Shown here: positions 1-7,291 of the stretch, one piece after another | How the letters are laid out: each line of letters opens with the position of its first letter | How positions within the stretch are numbered: position 1 is the first letter of the stretch | Origin: Lysobacterales bacterium | Lineage (GTDB): Bacteria; Pseudomonadota; Gammaproteobacteria; Xanthomonadales; SZUA-36 | Length of the DNA stretch: 11,013 nucleotides | Assembly: GCA_013213875.1 (NCBI GenBank) | Contig: JABSSV010000052.1 | Coordinates: 1-11,013 of the forward strand | Direction of reading: 5' to 3' | Notes under the pieces: generated by a model | The model's input: only the letters and a program-made list of their open reading frames with translations | What the model was told of the DNA's origin: nothing | Databases searched by the model: none | Translations under genes and position numbers: made by a program

Positions 1-233
1 CGACCGCGCCAGGCATAGAGCTTGAGCGTTAGCTCGAGGGTAAAAATCCACAGCGCCAGCGTATCGAGGGCCTGTAAGGCACCGCCATAGCGCACCCGCA
101 GAGCGGGTACCGTTTCCAGCCCCAGGGAGATCGCATTAAGCACGATAACGGCGGTGATGAAATGATTGAATCCGGCGCTGGCAAGCAGACGCCCGAGGCC
201 GCTATTGCCGGGCCTGGCTTGGTGGTCATTCAT
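1..233 (-). CDS. Voltage-gated cation channel, N-terminal part (cut by window edge)
   Basis: Reading leftwards from the ATG at 233-231, an open frame of 77 codons runs off the window with no stop. After a polar N-terminus of about 20 residues comes a first membrane helix of the form FNHFITAVIVLNAISLGLET (residues 22-41). A second begins around residue 55 with LDTLALWIFTLELTLKLYAW. This is the S1-S2 pattern of single-domain bacterial voltage-gated sodium channels (NaChBac/NavMs type), with the acidic E in S2 followed by a conserved K three to four residues later. The pore, selectivity filter and S4 arginines lie outside the window, so ion selectivity cannot be judged and a potassium or general cation channel of the same superfamily remains possible. 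There is no clear ribosome binding site. A TATGCT box (complement of 242-247) lies only 8 bases from the ATG, so the message could be nearly leaderless. Confidence 0.72.
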   Translation of the reverse strand, partial: MNDHQARPGNSGLGRLLASAGFNHFITAVIVLNAISLGLETVPALRVRYGGALQALDTLALWIFTLELTLKLYAWRG

Positions 234-427
234 GGGGCGCTAGCATAAGGAAAAAAGCGCCTTCATAGAACCACTGGAAAGGCCCCGGGGGTAAAAAAAA
301 CGCGCCAAGGAGTGGGGCCGCCGGCTTGTGCGAGCGCCCCGGTTCGCGGCGTGGACCAGCGCGGGACCTGGGCGCTAAAAAAGTCTGCTAAAAACAGCGC
401 TTTTTGCTGGTGCAAAACGGCTCAGCC
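234..427. other. Intergenic stretch without a supported gene
   Basis: This part of the 234-646 gap holds the upstream region of the minus-strand channel gene and GC-rich sequence with A-tracts (around 254-259 and 293-300). A near-palindromic A-run/AGCGCT/T-run element lies at about 390-406. The open frame at 312-494 has no family resemblance, no ribosome binding site and a composition typical of random GC-rich sequence, so I do not call it a gene. No tRNA or known RNA was recognised here. Confidence 0.6.
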
Positions 428-436
428 TGTTATGAT
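428..436 (+). promoter_or_regulatory. Extended -10 promoter
   Basis: The bases read TGTTATGAT, which is a TGn motif directly before a TATGAT -10 hexamer (431-436), a strong match to the sigma-70 extended -10 consensus. No good -35 hexamer lies at the usual spacing, which extended -10 promoters tolerate. Transcription would start near 442-444. It would make either a short RNA ending at the terminator at 498-537 or, by readthrough, the leader of the EF-G gene. Confidence 0.5.
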
Positions 437-442
437 TCGGCG

Positions 443-537
443 CCCGAAATGCGGGGGCATCCGGACCACTGAACCGGACCCCGAGACCGAATGACTCCAC
501 GCGGCGCCCTCCTTGACCGGTGCGCCGCGTGTTTTTT
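443..537 (+). ncRNA. Candidate small RNA or attenuator leader of about 95 nt
   Basis: The interval between an extended -10 promoter and an intrinsic terminator is about 95 bases and carries no convincing gene. It holds a hairpin at 454-482: GGGG (454-457) pairs with CCCC (479-482), then TCCGG (460-464) pairs with CCGGA (474-478) around the loop ACCACTGAA, with a two-base bulge CA. A 13-base linker then leads into the terminator stem. This is the plan of a free-standing small RNA, or of a cis-acting attenuator for the elongation factor gene beginning 110 bases downstream. A 7-codon open frame (449-472) lies within it but has no ribosome binding site. I do not recognise an RNA family. Promoter, hairpin and terminator are seen in the sequence; the existence of a transcript is inferred. 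Confidence 0.42.
498..537 (+). terminator. Rho-independent terminator upstream of the EF-G gene
   Basis: A perfect 10-bp inverted repeat, CACGCGGCGC (498-507) and GCGCCGCGTG (522-531), encloses a 14-base loop and is followed at once by six T residues (532-537). The other strand has no T-tract after the stem, so it acts only on plus-strand transcription. No plus-strand protein gene precedes it in the window. It must end a small RNA or act as an attenuator inside the EF-G leader. Confidence 0.75.
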
Positions 538-582
538 AAGGGATTTCAGTGTAAGGGAGGCAGGCCGGCATTACCGTCTGCT

Positions 583-613
583 GGGCGTAGTAGCCCGTCG
601 GGATGGGCCCGAC
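583..613 (+). promoter_or_regulatory. Two adjacent hairpins in the EF-G 5' leader
   Basis: GGGC (583-586) pairs with GCCC (593-596) around GTAGTA. Directly after it, GTCGGG (597-602) pairs with CCCGAC (608-613) around ATGGG. The stems abut without a gap and could stack. They end 33 bases before the EF-G start codon, so they do not cover the ribosome binding region. They may shape the leader or stabilise the message, but GC-rich DNA makes such short stems by chance fairly often. Confidence 0.3.
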
Positions 614-646
614 TCCAACCATTAACCATTGAAGTGTAGAGCTGTC

Positions 647-2737
647 ATGACTGACCTGAGTGTGTATCGAAACATTGGTATTTTCGCCCACGTGGACGCG
701 GGTAAGACCACCACGACGGAGCGCATCCTGAAACTGACCGGGAAAATTCATAAAACCGGTGAGGTGCATGACGGCGCGGCCACCACCGACTTCATGGAGC
801 AGGAACAGGAGCGTGGCATCACGATCCAGTCCGCTGCCACCAGCTGCGAGTGGGATGGTCACCGACTGAACATCATCGACACCCCGGGACACGTTGACTT
901 CACCATCGAAGTGTACCGTTCCCTGAAGGTTCTGGACGGCGGCGTCGGCGTGTTCTGTGGCTCCGGTGGCGTTGAGCCCCAGTCGGAAACGAACTGGCGC
1001 TATGCCAACGAATCCGAAGTGTCGCGCATCATCTTTGTGAACAAGCTGGACCGTCTCGGTGCGGACTTCTACCGCGTGGTGGAACAGATCAAAAATGTGC
1101 TCGGCGCCAACCCGCTGGTTATGGTGCTGCCCATCGGTACGGAAGATAACTTCACCGGTGTGGTTGACCTGCTGACCATGAAAGCCTGGGTCTGGGACGA
1201 ATCCGGCCAGCCGGAAAACTATGAAATCACCGACATTCCGGAAGACCTGCAGGCCAAGGCCGAGGAGTACCGGGAGAAGCTGATCGAAACCGCTCTGGAA
1301 CAGGATGATGACCTGCTCATGGCGTATCTGGAAGGCGAAGAGCCGTCCCTGGAAGACATCAAGCGCTGCATCCGCAAGGGCACCATTAACCTGTCCTTCT
1401 TCCCCACCTTCTGTGGCTCTGCCTACAAGAACAAGGGCGTGCAGAACGTGCTCAACGCCGTGGTGGACTACCTGCCCAGCCCGACGGAAGTCGAGCCGCA
1501 GCCGGAAGTGGACCTGGAAGGCAACGAAACCGGGGAAATGGCCATCGTTGACCCGGAGCGTCCTTTCCGCGCTCTGGCCTTCAAAATCATGGACGACCGT
1601 TACGGCGCCCTGACCTTCACGCGCATCTACTCGGGCACGGTGAAGAAAGGCGATACGGTGCTGAACACCTACACGGGCAAAACCGAGCGCATCGGCCGCA
1701 TCGTGGAGATGCACGCCGAATCACGCGAAGAGCTGGACTCTGCCCAAGCGGGTGACATTGTCGCGTTCCTGGGCATGAAAAACACCCAGACCGGACACAC
1801 GCTGGCAGATCCGAAAAATCCGGCCACGCTGGAACCCATGGTATTCCCGGATCCGGTGATCTCTATCGCCATCGCCGCGAAGGACAAGGCCGGCACGGAG
1901 AAAATGGGCATCGCGCTGGGCAAGATGATTGCCGAGGACCCGTCTTTCCAGGTTGAAACAGATCAGGACACGGGCGAATCCATCATGAAAGGCATGGGCG
2001 AGCTGCACCTGGATATCAAGGTCGACATCCTGAAGCGTACCCATGGCATTGAGGTGGAAGTGGGCAAACCGCAGGTGGCCTACCGTGAAACCATCACGGC
2101 GCCGGTGACGGACAGCTACACGCACAAGAAGCAGACCGGTGGTTCCGGCCAGTTCGGCAAGATCGATTACACGATCGAACCTTTTACGGGCGAAGATGGC
2201 GAAATCTACGATTTCGAGTCTACGGTCACGGGCGGTAACGTCCCGCGTGAATACTGGCAGGCCATTGGCAATGCTTTCGAGCGCATGATGGGCGAAGGCA
2301 CGCTGGCTGGCTACCCGCTGGTGAACGTCAAGTTCACGCTGCAGGATGGTGCCTATCACGCCGTTGACTCCTCCACCATGGCCTTTGAGGCAGCCACCCG
2401 CGGTGCCTATCGTCAGTCCATTCCGAAAGCCAAGCCGCAGCTGCTGGAGCCCATCATGAAAGTCGACGTGTTCTCTCCGGACGACAACGTGGGCGACGTG
2501 ATCGGCGACCTGAACCGCCGCCGCGGCATGATCAAGGATCAGGAAAAAGGCCCCACCGGCGTCCGCGTTAAAGCCGCTTCCCCGCTGAGCGAAATGTTCG
2601 GCTACATCGGCGACCTGCGCACCATCACTTCAGGCCGTGGCCAGTTCTCCATGGAGTTCAGCCACTACGCACCGGCACCGCGTCCGGTGGCCGAGGAAGT
2701 GATTGCCGAGGCCATCGCGCGTAAAGAAGCCAAGTAA
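647..2737 (+). CDS. fusA2: Elongation factor G, FusA2 type
   Basis: Translational GTPase that moves tRNA and mRNA through the ribosome or helps recycle it; cytoplasmic. From the ATG at 647 it is 696 residues, close to the usual 700. The G domain shows AHVDAGKT (14-21, P-loop), the switch I segment ending near residue 60 in ERGITI, DTPGH (78-82) and NKLD (132-135). Domain III carries KGMGELHLDI near 450. Domain IV has GGSGQFGK near 495, GGNVPREY near 528 and HAVDSS near 570. Domain V ends the protein. NKLDRLGAD and GSGGVEPQSET recall the second EF-G of Pseudomonas, Vibrio and Shewanella rather than the ribosomal-operon copy, and no rpsL, rpsG or tuf gene is adjacent. An in-frame TTG at 629 would add six residues, but the ATG at 647, with a weak GAG five bases ahead, starts at the usual family N-terminus. 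The exact role of this paralogue is uncertain. Confidence 0.93.
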   Translation: MTDLSVYRNIGIFAHVDAGKTTTTERILKLTGKIHKTGEVHDGAATTDFMEQEQERGITIQSAATSCEWDGHRLNIIDTPGHVDFTIEVYRSLKVLDGGVGVFCGSGGVEPQSETNWRYANESEVSRIIFVNKLDRLGADFYRVVEQIKNVLGANPLVMVLPIGTEDNFTGVVDLLTMKAWVWDESGQPENYEITDIPEDLQAKAEEYREKLIETALEQDDDLLMAYLEGEEPSLEDIKRCIRKGTINLSFFPTFCGSAYKNKGVQNVLNAVVDYLPSPTEVEPQPEVDLEGNETGEMAIVDPERPFRALAFKIMDDRYGALTFTRIYSGTVKKGDTVLNTYTGKTERIGRIVEMHAESREELDSAQAGDIVAFLGMKNTQTGHTLADPKNPATLEPMVFPDPVISIAIAAKDKAGTEKMGIALGKMIAEDPSFQVETDQDTGESIMKGMGELHLDIKVDILKRTHGIEVEVGKPQVAYRETITAPVTDSYTHKKQTGGSGQFGKIDYTIEPFTGEDGEIYDFESTVTGGNVPREYWQAIGNAFERMMGEGTLAGYPLVNVKFTLQDGAYHAVDSSTMAFEAATRGAYRQSIPKAKPQLLEPIMKVDVFSPDDNVGDVIGDLNRRRGMIKDQEKGPTGVRVKAASPLSEMFGYIGDLRTITSGRGQFSMEFSHYAPAPRPVAEEVIAEAIARKEAK

Positions 2738-2756
2738 GACCGCTTCCCACACGCAG

Positions 2757-2786
2757 AAAAAAGCCGGCCCGGGGCCGGCTTTTTTT
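2757..2786. terminator. Bidirectional intrinsic terminator between convergent genes
   Basis: AAGCCGGCC (2761-2769) and GGCCGGCTT (2773-2781) form a 9-bp stem around a CGG loop. An A-run (2757-2762) lies on the left and a T-run (2780-2786) on the right. On the plus strand it ends the EF-G message 20 bases past its stop codon. Read on the minus strand, the A-run becomes a T-tract, so the same hairpin can end the GcvT-like operon, whose stop lies at 2815-2817. Confidence 0.88.
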
Positions 2787-2814
2787 GTGCCTTCGAAAAA
2801 AGAGGCTGGATCGT

Positions 2815-4020
2815 CTAGCAGTCCGGCGGCGGCGTGGCCCGCGCCCGGGGCGGCGCCCAGAAGGCGCGCTTGGACACTTTGCAGCGTGCAACCTTGCCGT
2901 ACTGGCGCAACTCCTTCTCATAATCGATCCAGGCCCAGATGGGACCGTCCAGATACTCGGTCTCGATCATGGCCAGGGCGATATTTGCCTTGGCGGCCGG
3001 TGACCACATGGCCGAGGTCACGTAGCCGATCTGCTTGGTGCAATCGCGATCGCGATAGATCCAGGACGATTCCGCCGGCTTGTTGCCTTCGATATCCAGC
3101 TTGGTTAGCGTGTAGCGCGTGCCCCGCTCCTTTTCCTCCAACAAGGCTCGCCGGCCATTGAAGTGGGGCTTTTTGAAATCAACCAGCCAGCCCAGATCAA
3201 GCTCGAAGGGCGTCTGGTCATGTTCAAAGTGCACGGTTTTCAGGGCCTCGGCGAACTCCATGTCCGGCATGATAAAGCCCGCCTCCAGCCGCGCCATATT
3301 GGTGGCCTCTTCCCCATAGGGCTGAATCTGATAGGGCTCTCCTGCCGCATAGAGCGCGTCCCACATGGCCAGACCCCGATCCTTCTCAATCCATAGCTCA
3401 TAGCCCAGATCACCGGTAAAGCCCGTGCGCGACACCATTAATTCACCGCCCTGGAAAGGAAAACGGCGGATACCGAAGGGCTTTAAGGTCTCAATGCCCT
3501 CCAGCCCCATGCGCTTGAGTACCGCGCAAGTGGTTGGGCCCTGGAAAGAAAGGGCGGCAATCTCATCGCTGACGTCTTCAACGCTGACCTGCGCATAGCC
3601 ATAGGCCGCCTTGCGAATCCAGGCCAGGCAGGGACTGCCGCAGGTGAGCATGTACTCATCCTCACCGAGACGGAATATGGTGCCGTCGTCGACCACCCGT
3701 CCCTCGTCGTTACACCAGACCACGTAGGTCACCCGGTCAATGGCCAGCTTGTGTACGTCGCGGGTCACCATGCGATCGAGCATGGCCGCCGCGTCCGCAC
3801 CGCGGATCCGGTACTTCTGCATAGGGCAGATATCGTAGGTCCCACAACCGTTCCGGATGCAGAAATATTCGTACTCCGGATCGTAGTAATACTCCGCAAA
3901 GCGGTAGCCGTTCCAGCTGGACCAGGCCTCACGCAAATTCAGCGCCGCCTGGCGGGGGTGAAACGGTGACTCTTTCAGTCGCTCACCGGCATAGGGATCC
4001 GTTTGCATGGCCTCACTCAT
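2815..4020 (-). CDS. GcvT/DmdA-type THF-dependent aminomethyl- or methyltransferase
   Basis: A 401-residue member of the GcvT fold family (glycine-cleavage T protein, DMSP demethylase DmdA, C-terminal half of sarcosine and dimethylglycine dehydrogenases). Such enzymes pass a one-carbon group to tetrahydrofolate in the cytoplasm. Family landmarks are GTYDICPMQKYRIRG (60-74), EGRVVDD (106-112, the DD matching the catalytic aspartate region of GcvT), SRTGFTGDLGYELW (197-210) and ARLEAGF (243-249). A GCV_T_C-like domain follows from about 300. It is not the glycine cleavage protein by context, since no gcvH or gcvP lies in the window. It is last in a three-gene minus-strand operon. Its ATG overlaps the end of the preceding gene by 8 bases, with GGAGG 12 bases upstream (4033-4037). 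The next possible start (4008) lies too far from that site. The substrate is unknown; demethylation of an N- or S-methyl compound is inferred. Confidence 0.85.
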   Translation of the reverse strand: MSEAMQTDPYAGERLKESPFHPRQAALNLREAWSSWNGYRFAEYYYDPEYEYFCIRNGCGTYDICPMQKYRIRGADAAAMLDRMVTRDVHKLAIDRVTYVVWCNDEGRVVDDGTIFRLGEDEYMLTCGSPCLAWIRKAAYGYAQVSVEDVSDEIAALSFQGPTTCAVLKRMGLEGIETLKPFGIRRFPFQGGELMVSRTGFTGDLGYELWIEKDRGLAMWDALYAAGEPYQIQPYGEEATNMARLEAGFIMPDMEFAEALKTVHFEHDQTPFELDLGWLVDFKKPHFNGRRALLEEKERGTRYTLTKLDIEGNKPAESSWIYRDRDCTKQIGYVTSAMWSPAAKANIALAMIETEYLDGPIWAWIDYEKELRQYGKVARCKVSKRAFWAPPRARATPPPDC

Positions 4021-5632
4021 CGTAGCAATCGTCCTCCGGCACCGTATTGGGCCGCTTCAGGTCCATGAGAATTTCGCGCGCGGCATTGGCACCGCAGGTG
4101 GCGGATACACCGCCGCCGGGGTGCGTAGAGGAGCCGCACATGTAGAGGTTTTTCACCGGCATGCGGTACTGCGCATAGCCCGGGAAGGGGCGATTGAAGA
4201 GCAACTGATCAATGGTCAGCTCGCCCTGGAAGATATTGCCCTCGGTGAGCCCCACTTCCTGTTCGATTTCATAGGGGGTGCGGACCTCCATGTGTTCGAT
4301 CAAATCGGAGAAACCGGGTGCATGCCGCTCGATCTTGTCGATCACGGTCTTGCCAAAGGCATCGCGCTTTTCCGGCGTCCAGGGGCCATCTTCCAGCTCC
4401 GGCGGGCAGTACTGGATAAAGTTCGACATCCAGTGGCCACCCGGTGGCGCTACCGTCGGGTCCCAGGCTGAAGGAATGACCGACTCGATAAACGGATCGT
4501 CTGACCAGCGCCCCCGCTTCCAGCAGTCGTAGGCCCGCTCCAGGGTCTCCATGGAGCCGATAAAGGCCTGACCGCCGCGGTTGATGTAGCGGTTATCCGG
4601 CACATTGATGAACTTCGGCAGCCCCGAGAGGGCGATGTTGACCTTGCCCGAACTGCCGCGAATCTTGTAGTTCTCGGCCTTCTTGACGATGCCCGGCGGC
4701 AGGTCCTTCGGGTCCATGATCTTGGTAAAAGTCCGTTTCGCGTCGAGGTTGGATACCACCACATTGGCGTAGATCTCATCGCCATTTTCCAGCACCACGC
4801 CGTTGGCTCTGCCGTGCTGCACCAGCACCTGAGCGACCGGAGCCTCGCGACGGATTTCACCGCCGAAGGACTGGAAAGCGCTGGCGAGCGCATGGGAGAT
4901 AGCTCCCATGCCGCCCCGCGCCAGACCCCACGCCCCAATGGAACCGTCCACATCACCCATCACATGGTGCAGCAGAATGTAAGCCGATCCGGGCGATTCC
5001 ACGCCCAGCGCTGTGCCGATAATGCCCGGCGTGGCCATGGACGCTTTGACCAGATAGTGCTCAAAGTAATCGTCCAGAAATTCCGACGCGCTCATGGTGA
5101 AGAAGCGAATGTATTCATAGATTTCGCGCTCACCCAGATTCCAGAACTGCTTGCCAAGAAACAGCAGTTCATGAATGTCCCGAATCTTGGGTGCCACCGG
5201 ATCAGGCGGCGTACGCATCAGGGTTTTGCGGATGAACTGCGAGTAGCGGTTCATGTCCGCTTCGAAACGATGCATGGCGTCCGCATCATGCGGGGAGAAG
5301 CGCTTCAACTCGTTGTGTGCTGCCCCTTCATCGTGATAACCCAGCATCACCTCGCCATTAAGGCCATAGCTTATGGTGCCGAGGTACGGCACCAGCATCA
5401 GCCCGTGGCGGGACAGGTCCAGATCGCGATGGATGGCCTGGCGCAGCATGCTGCACACATAGGAGCAGTTGGAATAGGTCCAGCCGTCGTGCAGTTCACG
5501 GGATACGGCAGCGCCGCCAATGTAGTCGTTTTTCTCGACCACCAGCACTTCCATACCGGCTTTGGCCAGATAGGCCGCGGCACTGAGCCCGTTATGCCCG
5601 GCGCCGATAACGATTGCGTCATAGCGTTTCAT
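4013..5632 (-). CDS. Phytoene-dehydrogenase-like (PYROXD2-like) FAD oxidoreductase, second copy
   Basis: A 539-residue flavoprotein of the COG1233 group. The N-terminal dinucleotide fold has IVIGAGHNG (7-15) and ends its second strand with an acidic residue (VVEK, E33), followed by the IGGAA motif typical of CrtI-like amine-oxidase folds. The C-terminal FAD segment reads NLYMCGSSTHPGGGVSATCG. No signal peptide is seen. Carotenoid synthesis is unlikely because no crtB or crtE is present and the closest look is to PYROXD2-type proteins, whose substrates are mostly unknown. The start at 5632 is well fixed: a perfect AGGAGG (complement of 5640-5645) stands seven bases upstream, and the ATG overlaps the TGA of the previous gene by four bases. 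A start 27 codons further up would lack this support. Translational coupling with both neighbours suggests joint use, perhaps as a complex (inference). Confidence 0.88.
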   Translation of the reverse strand: MKRYDAIVIGAGHNGLSAAAYLAKAGMEVLVVEKNDYIGGAAVSRELHDGWTYSNCSYVCSMLRQAIHRDLDLSRHGLMLVPYLGTISYGLNGEVMLGYHDEGAAHNELKRFSPHDADAMHRFEADMNRYSQFIRKTLMRTPPDPVAPKIRDIHELLFLGKQFWNLGEREIYEYIRFFTMSASEFLDDYFEHYLVKASMATPGIIGTALGVESPGSAYILLHHVMGDVDGSIGAWGLARGGMGAISHALASAFQSFGGEIRREAPVAQVLVQHGRANGVVLENGDEIYANVVVSNLDAKRTFTKIMDPKDLPPGIVKKAENYKIRGSSGKVNIALSGLPKFINVPDNRYINRGGQAFIGSMETLERAYDCWKRGRWSDDPFIESVIPSAWDPTVAPPGGHWMSNFIQYCPPELEDGPWTPEKRDAFGKTVIDKIERHAPGFSDLIEHMEVRTPYEIEQEVGLTEGNIFQGELTIDQLLFNRPFPGYAQYRMPVKNLYMCGSSTHPGGGVSATCGANAAREILMDLKRPNTVPEDDCYDE

Positions 5633-7152
5633 GCCAGCACCTCCTGGGCCGCGTTGTAGCCAGCCATACCGGTCAGGTCTCCCGCCGGATGACAACCGGC
5701 CCCACACAACCACAGGCCAGCGACCGGTGATTCGTACTGAGCGGCCTCATAGGTGGGGCGCATCATGAGCGCCTGATCCAGGGCAAATTCCGTATGGTGC
5801 CAGTGCCCCCCGGTCACGCCATAGTGCTGCTCCAGATCGACCGGAGACAGCAATTCATGGCCCAGCATCTGTTCCCGCAAGCCTGGCGCGCTACGCTCCA
5901 TGACCGCCAGAGCGCGCTCAGCCAGATCGGCCTTGGCGGCCTCATCCCAACCGGCGCGAAGTGCGTGTGGCGCAAACATCACATGGGCACTGAGTACATG
6001 CTTGCCCGCAGGCGCAAGGTCCGGCGTTTCCAGGCTTGGCACGCTGGCCTCAAGCACCGGGTGCTCCGAGTACTCGCCGTATTTTGACGCATCGAAGGCA
6101 AACTCAATGGCGTCCAGGGAAGGGGCAAACAGCAGCCGCCCGCTGGCGGACTCCAGCCCGTCAAAGTTCGGCGCACCGTCCAGCGCGATATTCAGCTTGG
6201 CGACCAAACCGTTACAACGCAGGCGACCGATGCGATTGGAGAAGCCGATTTCCAGATGCTGCACTCCGAGCAGCTTCACGAAGGTGGTTTGCGGATCTGC
6301 CGAAGACACCACCCGCGCAGCGCTGATTTCCTCGCCGCTGGCCAGGCGCACGCCGGCCGCACGCTGGCCATCGCTGTCCCCGGCCACCAGAATGCTTGCC
6401 ACCGGTGCGTTGGTCTCCAGCGTCACGCCCGCAGCGCTGGCCGCCTGGCCCAGCGCGGTCATCAGGGACGCGCCGGCGCAAAAGCTCTGGCTCGCCATGC
6501 GGTAAAGCATCATGAGAACCGCGTTGTTGGGCGAGCGTGGCGCCATGCGTGAGCCGATCAGCCCGTCCCAGGCAAGCAGCGCCTTCAGCGCCTCGTCTTC
6601 AAAATGTTCGTCCACCAAATCCCGCATGGGCAGGGAGAAGACCCGCAGGAATTCCCGCATGTCCTCTTTGCCGAGACGGCGCAGGCGCAGGCCCACCTGC
6701 CCAAGCGGCAGCAGGGACTTTACCGGCCCCTTGGCAATGCGCGGCATGGTCTTGTGCCAGGACGGTTCCAGCGCATCCGCAAAGCGCTGCAATTGCGCAC
6801 GAAATTCGGGCCAGGCGGCGCTATCTGCAGCACTTGCACCGGACAGGCTTTCACCACGCACAATGCGCGGTGCCGTGCCATCACCGGCCAGGGCTGAAAA
6901 GGGCGCGGCGGGCGCCAGCGTCAGACCGTGTTGTTCCAGACCGAGAGCGCGCGCTACCGTGGGTGAAAAATGATGGGCCGCAGGCGCTACGGGCGCCTTG
7001 AAACCGGGATAAAACTCTCGAGCACGGGCCAGACCTCCGGCCTCGCTTTGAGCCTCCAAAACCAGTACCCGCTGGCCTGCCTTGGCCAACTGGGTCGCGC
7101 AGACCAGGCCGTTGTGACCTGCGCCGATAATAATTGTGTCGAAATCGCGCAT
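5629..7152 (-). CDS. Phytoene-dehydrogenase-like (PYROXD2-like) FAD oxidoreductase, first copy
   Basis: First gene of the minus-strand operon, 507 residues. The N-terminal FAD-binding fold shows IIIGAGHNG (7-15), E33 at the end of the second strand, and EAGGLA (37-42). The C-terminal FAD motif is GLWLCGAGCHPAGDLTGMAG. It is clearly related to the next gene (same GAGHNGL core and same ending) but has diverged widely in the middle, so the pair is an old duplication and not a recent one. The ATG at 7152 is preferred over an in-frame TTG at 7158. It sits in the palindrome GCGCATGCGC (7147-7156) and has only a weak GGA-like ribosome site. The regulator gene at 7310 is divergent and shares the upstream region. 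An oxidation step on the locus substrate is inferred; the compound is not known. Confidence 0.87.
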   Translation of the reverse strand: MRDFDTIIIGAGHNGLVCATQLAKAGQRVLVLEAQSEAGGLARAREFYPGFKAPVAPAAHHFSPTVARALGLEQHGLTLAPAAPFSALAGDGTAPRIVRGESLSGASAADSAAWPEFRAQLQRFADALEPSWHKTMPRIAKGPVKSLLPLGQVGLRLRRLGKEDMREFLRVFSLPMRDLVDEHFEDEALKALLAWDGLIGSRMAPRSPNNAVLMMLYRMASQSFCAGASLMTALGQAASAAGVTLETNAPVASILVAGDSDGQRAAGVRLASGEEISAARVVSSADPQTTFVKLLGVQHLEIGFSNRIGRLRCNGLVAKLNIALDGAPNFDGLESASGRLLFAPSLDAIEFAFDASKYGEYSEHPVLEASVPSLETPDLAPAGKHVLSAHVMFAPHALRAGWDEAAKADLAERALAVMERSAPGLREQMLGHELLSPVDLEQHYGVTGGHWHHTEFALDQALMMRPTYEAAQYESPVAGLWLCGAGCHPAGDLTGMAGYNAAQEVLA

Positions 7153-7227
7153 GCGCAAATGTCCGGAATGGGATCGGGGAGCGTAAAGGTAGTCAGGGCA
7201 ATGAGTACTGACCTCCCGCCCTACAGG

Positions 7228-7238
7228 CCCGTTACGGG
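7228..7238. promoter_or_regulatory. Palindrome CCCG-TTA-CGGG, possible operator
   Basis: CCCG (7228-7231) and CGGG (7235-7238) form a perfect dyad around TTA. It lies where a -35 element would be for the TACTAT box at 7247-7252, so a protein bound here could control the regulator gene. The short length allows a chance origin. Confidence 0.28.
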
Positions 7239-7270
7239 ATTTGGTGTACTATCGGGGACACAACTAGAAA

Positions 7271-7291
7271 TTACCGCCATGCCGGTAACCG
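7271..7291. promoter_or_regulatory. Overlapping palindromes TTACCG-N6-CGGTAA and CGGT-A-ACCG
   Basis: TTACCG (7271-7276) and CGGTAA (7283-7288) are perfect inverted halves six bases apart. The right half also forms a second dyad, CGGT-A-ACCG (7283-7291). The element lies 19 bases before the GTG start of the regulator, downstream of its likely promoter. It is a candidate operator or a small hairpin near the ribosome site. AraC-type proteins more often use direct repeats, so the binding protein is open. Confidence 0.35.

Noticed and set aside
312..494. Plus-strand open frame of 60 residues before the first terminator
   Set aside because: No ribosome site or family likeness, and it crosses the likely promoter and structured RNA; better explained as noncoding.
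443..537. Known riboswitch (glycine, SAM or SAH type)
   Set aside because: A few short strings recall such aptamers, but the conserved cores and pairing order are not there; it is kept as an unassigned RNA.
536..1714. Long minus-strand open frame (392 residues) opposite the EF-G gene
   Set aside because: It lies antisense to clear EF-G coding sequence, is rich in H, V, F and R as expected for a shadow of GC-rich code, and matches no family.
1721..2359. Minus-strand open frame of 212 residues opposite the EF-G gene
   Set aside because: Antisense shadow of conserved EF-G domains II-IV with no motif or ribosome site.
2815..4020. Glycine cleavage system T protein (gcvT)
   Set aside because: The fold and motifs fit the family, but no gcvH or gcvP is in the window and the N-terminal extension and FAD-enzyme partners point to another substrate.
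4814..5659. Plus-strand open frame of 281 residues opposite the second FAD oxidoreductase
   Set aside because: Antisense to a protein with intact FAD motifs and a perfect ribosome site; its own sequence shows no domain.
4013..7152. Carotenoid biosynthesis (CrtI-type phytoene desaturases)
   Set aside because: The fold is CrtI-like, but no phytoene synthase or prenyl transferase gene is present, and the partner is a GcvT-like protein; PYROXD2-like is the better label.
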